This document shows, in pieces, positions 61,897 to 64,000 of a DNA stretch of 64,000 bases. The translations under genes were made by a program, and so were the position numbers. The notes beneath the pieces are model-generated. The model ran no database searches. It was not told the origin of the DNA and worked only from the letters and a program-made list of their open reading frames with translations. Every line of letters begins with the position of its first letter. Within the stretch, counting starts at the first letter, position 1. Location of the stretch: positions 4,157,001 through 4,221,000 of the forward strand of contig NZ_CP005083.1 of NCBI RefSeq assembly GCF_001563265.1, written 5' to 3'. Source of the stretch: Sphingobium sp. TKS (lineage in GTDB: Bacteria; Pseudomonadota; Alphaproteobacteria; Sphingomonadales; Sphingomonadaceae).

Positions 61897-64000
61897 ATGG
61901 CGAATTTTTTCAATGTGGTGGGCAGCCAGACCATCATGGCGGGCAGCGAAAAGGATCAGTTCTTCGCTTTCACCCGACTCGCCAATCTGGACATGGTGCG
62001 CCCCGACGCGGTGCTGACGCAGCTCGTCTGGAACTCCGCGATCCTCACCGGCAGCGGCACGGCCTATCAATTGACCGCGACGAATATCCAGATTTCCATG
62101 GACATGCTGATGGGCGGCAGCGGCACGGACGTCATCTACGGGTCCAACCTGTCCGACGCGATCTTCTACAATAATGGCGTGATTTCCGGCGGCTTCGGCA
62201 GCTTCGACAATATCGAGCAGTTCTGGCTGGGCGACGGCGACGACATCATCGACCTGACGGCGCACGGCGCGGGCGGCATCGATTATGCCAAGGACGTGCT
62301 GATCCAGGCAGGACTGGGCAACGACGTCATCATCGGTGGCGCGGGCAAGGACAATCTGCAGGGCGATGGCGGCAACGACATCATCTTCGGCTGGCGCGGC
62401 AGCGACACCGTCTCCGGCGGGGCGGGCGACGACCTGCTCTATGGTGACGATCTGGGCTTCAACGGCATCGCCGGGGACGACAATATCGACGGCGGCGCGG
62501 GCAACGACATCCTCTATGGCGGCCGCGGCAGCGACAAGATGACCGGCGGCGATGATGACGACATCCTCTACGGTCAGGCCGGGGGCGACAATCTGTCGGG
62601 CGGGACCGGCAATGACACGCTCTATGGCGACGATGCCGACACCAACAGCAACGACATGCTGAACGGCGATGCCGGCAACGATGCGCTCTATGGCGGCGCG
62701 GGCAATGACGAGCTCTACGGCGGCACGGGCGACGATCTGCTCCATGGAGGCGACGGCAACGACTATATGCATGGCGGCGCGGGCAACGACACGATCCTCG
62801 CGGGCGCGGGCAACGACGTGATCGACGGCAGCGCCGATATCGACACCATCGTCTTTTCCGGCAACCGGATCGACTATGCCTTCACGCTGCAGACCGACGG
62901 CAGCTTCATCGCGGTCGACCAGCGCGCCGGATCGCCCGAGGGCAGCAAGACGATCCGCAATGTCGAATATTTCCAGTTCGCGGACATGACGAGCCCATCG
63001 GCGGCATTGAACGCCCCGCCGGTCATAACCTCCAATGGCGGCGGCGCGAGCGCGGCGCTGGCCATCGATGAGAATGGCACGGCGGTCACCATCGTCACCG
63101 CGACCGATCCCGATGCGGGGCAGACGGTCGGATTCTCCATCGTCGGCGGCGACGATGCCGCCCTGTTCGCCATCGATGCCGTGACGGGCGAGCTGCGCTT
63201 CATCGCCCCGCCCAATTTCGAAAGTCCCGCCGATGCCGATGGCGACAATGTCTATCAACTGATCGTTGCCGCCAATGACGGCAATGGCGGGGTCGACACG
63301 CAGACGCTGTCCGTGACCGTGCGCGACGTGCCGGACGGCTTTGCGCCGATCATCACCTCCAATGGCGGCGGGGCTTCAGCGGCAATTGCGGTCAATGAGA
63401 ATGCGATCGCCGTTACCAGCGTGACGGCGACGGACGCGGACGGGCCGTCGATCAGCTATGCCATAATCGGCGGAGCGGATGCCGCGCTGTTCACCATCGA
63501 TGCGGCAACCGGCGCTCTCGTCTTCAAGACAGCGCCCGATTATGAATCGCCCGCCGACGCCGATCACAATAATGTCTATGACCTGATCGTACAGGCCAGC
63601 GACGGCACCAACAGCGACCAGCAGGCGCTGGCCGTCACGGTCGCCAATCTCAACGACAATGCGCCGGTGCTGACGTCCTTTGGCGGGGCGGCTTCGGCGG
63701 CCTTGTCGGTGGCGGAAAACAGCCTGCTTGCCGCCACGGTGCAGGCCAGCGATGCCGATGGAACCGCACTCAGCTACAGCATCAGCGGCGGAGTGGACGC
63801 GGCGCTTTTCACCATCGACGCGGCGACCGGCGCGCTGAGCTTCAAGACCGCGCCCGATTATGAAGCGCCCGATGACGGCGATGGCGACCGCATCTACAAT
63901 GTCATCGTCAGCGCCAGCGACGGCGCCAACAGCGTCGCGCAGACGCTGGCGATCACCGTCACCAACCTCAATGACAATGCGCCGGTCATCACCTCCAATG
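61897..64000 (+). CDS. RTX/cadherin-type repeat protein (3' end outside window)
   Basis: A large secreted or surface protein, open to the right edge (701 residues visible, no stop). Residues 1-115 are unique. Nonapeptide RTX calcium repeats (GGAGNDILYGGRGSDKMTGG and similar) run from about 138 to 310. Cadherin/Dystroglycan-type repeats start near 375, each opening ITSNGGGASAA-like and repeating every 106-109 residues (starts at 63028, 63355, 63673 and 63991). No signal peptide is seen, so type I secretion with a C-terminal signal is expected. It may be a biofilm adhesin for the EPS made next door. Confidence 0.9.
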   Translation, partial: MANFFNVVGSQTIMAGSEKDQFFAFTRLANLDMVRPDAVLTQLVWNSAILTGSGTAYQLTATNIQISMDMLMGGSGTDVIYGSNLSDAIFYNNGVISGGFGSFDNIEQFWLGDGDDIIDLTAHGAGGIDYAKDVLIQAGLGNDVIIGGAGKDNLQGDGGNDIIFGWRGSDTVSGGAGDDLLYGDDLGFNGIAGDDNIDGGAGNDILYGGRGSDKMTGGDDDDILYGQAGGDNLSGGTGNDTLYGDDADTNSNDMLNGDAGNDALYGGAGNDELYGGTGDDLLHGGDGNDYMHGGAGNDTILAGAGNDVIDGSADIDTIVFSGNRIDYAFTLQTDGSFIAVDQRAGSPEGSKTIRNVEYFQFADMTSPSAALNAPPVITSNGGGASAALAIDENGTAVTIVTATDPDAGQTVGFSIVGGDDAALFAIDAVTGELRFIAPPNFESPADADGDNVYQLIVAANDGNGGVDTQTLSVTVRDVPDGFAPIITSNGGGASAAIAVNENAIAVTSVTATDADGPSISYAIIGGADAALFTIDAATGALVFKTAPDYESPADADHNNVYDLIVQASDGTNSDQQALAVTVANLNDNAPVLTSFGGAASAALSVAENSLLAATVQASDADGTALSYSISGGVDAALFTIDAATGALSFKTAPDYEAPDDGDGDRIYNVIVSASDGANSVAQTLAITVTNLNDNAPVITSN

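Noticed and set aside
61819..63258. A 479-residue minus-strand frame opposite the RTX repeats
   Set aside because: Its Val/Ala/Asp periodicity mirrors the calcium repeats; no independent signals.
1..64000. CRISPR arrays, rRNA genes, insertion sequences
   Set aside because: No regularly spaced direct repeats with unique spacers, rRNA motifs or transposase genes were seen.

Overview
The window is chromosomal DNA of a high-GC alphaproteobacterium. A sphingomonad (Sphingomonadaceae, perhaps Sphingobium) fits best. The grounds are the CtrA inhibitor SciP, an EipA/DUF1134 envelope protein, a short-form HisG, an EcfG-type promoter, and a dispersed TCCTGC-gaag-GCAGGA hairpin repeat. The genus is inferred from gene style, not proven.

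Positions 1-31200 are mostly core genome. From the left come a minus-strand riboflavin block (tonB-like, small membrane protein, ribD, ribE, and a ribB cut by the window edge that carries an N-terminal helix-turn-helix domain). Next are a DUF445 membrane protein, an RND efflux pump with its adaptor, two convergent GlsB-type stress membrane proteins, sciP, mnmA, hisG-hisD, nusB, thiL, a K+-independent proton-pumping pyrophosphatase, a DUF2490 protein behind a PHO-box-like array, bioF-bioD, an M13 peptidase, a DUF4168 protein, bioA, and infA-maf-RNase E/G-like-yacG. A tRNA-Phe gene is followed by a tyrosine recombinase, an XRE regulator and gene-poor DNA up to a tRNA-Ser gene. This looks like a small, decayed tRNA-targeted island. 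eipA, dinB, DUF177, a cytochrome bc1 chaperone and a BamE-like lipoprotein gene follow.

Positions 34087 to the right edge form a large Wzx/Wzy-type extracellular polysaccharide locus. It has a 4,6-dehydratase and a sugar aminotransferase, a formyltransferase, a PIG-L deacetylase, a phosphoglycosyl transferase that would start the lipid-linked unit, four GT4 glycosyltransferases, and three sulfotransferases. Export and assembly genes are a flippase, a polymerase, a Wza-type export lipoprotein, an outer-membrane barrel and a Wzc-type tyrosine kinase. Accessory genes are an epimerase, an ATP-grasp ligase, a phosphoesterase, an IPNS-like 2-oxoglutarate oxygenase and a pectate-lyase-like lipoprotein. 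Two LuxR-type regulators with degenerate receiver domains flank the flippase gene, and a perfect CtrA-type motif lies upstream of the first. At the right edge a secreted RTX/cadherin-repeat protein begins and runs out of the window.

The most unusual points are (1) the HTH-RibB fusion, with a perfect 18-bp palindrome just upstream of its start and no room for an FMN riboswitch, which suggests an enzyme that controls its own gene, and (2) an EPS locus predicted to make a sulfated glycan with an N-acylated (probably N-formyl) amino sugar, with a 2OG oxygenase and pseudo-receiver regulators. Both are inferences from sequence.
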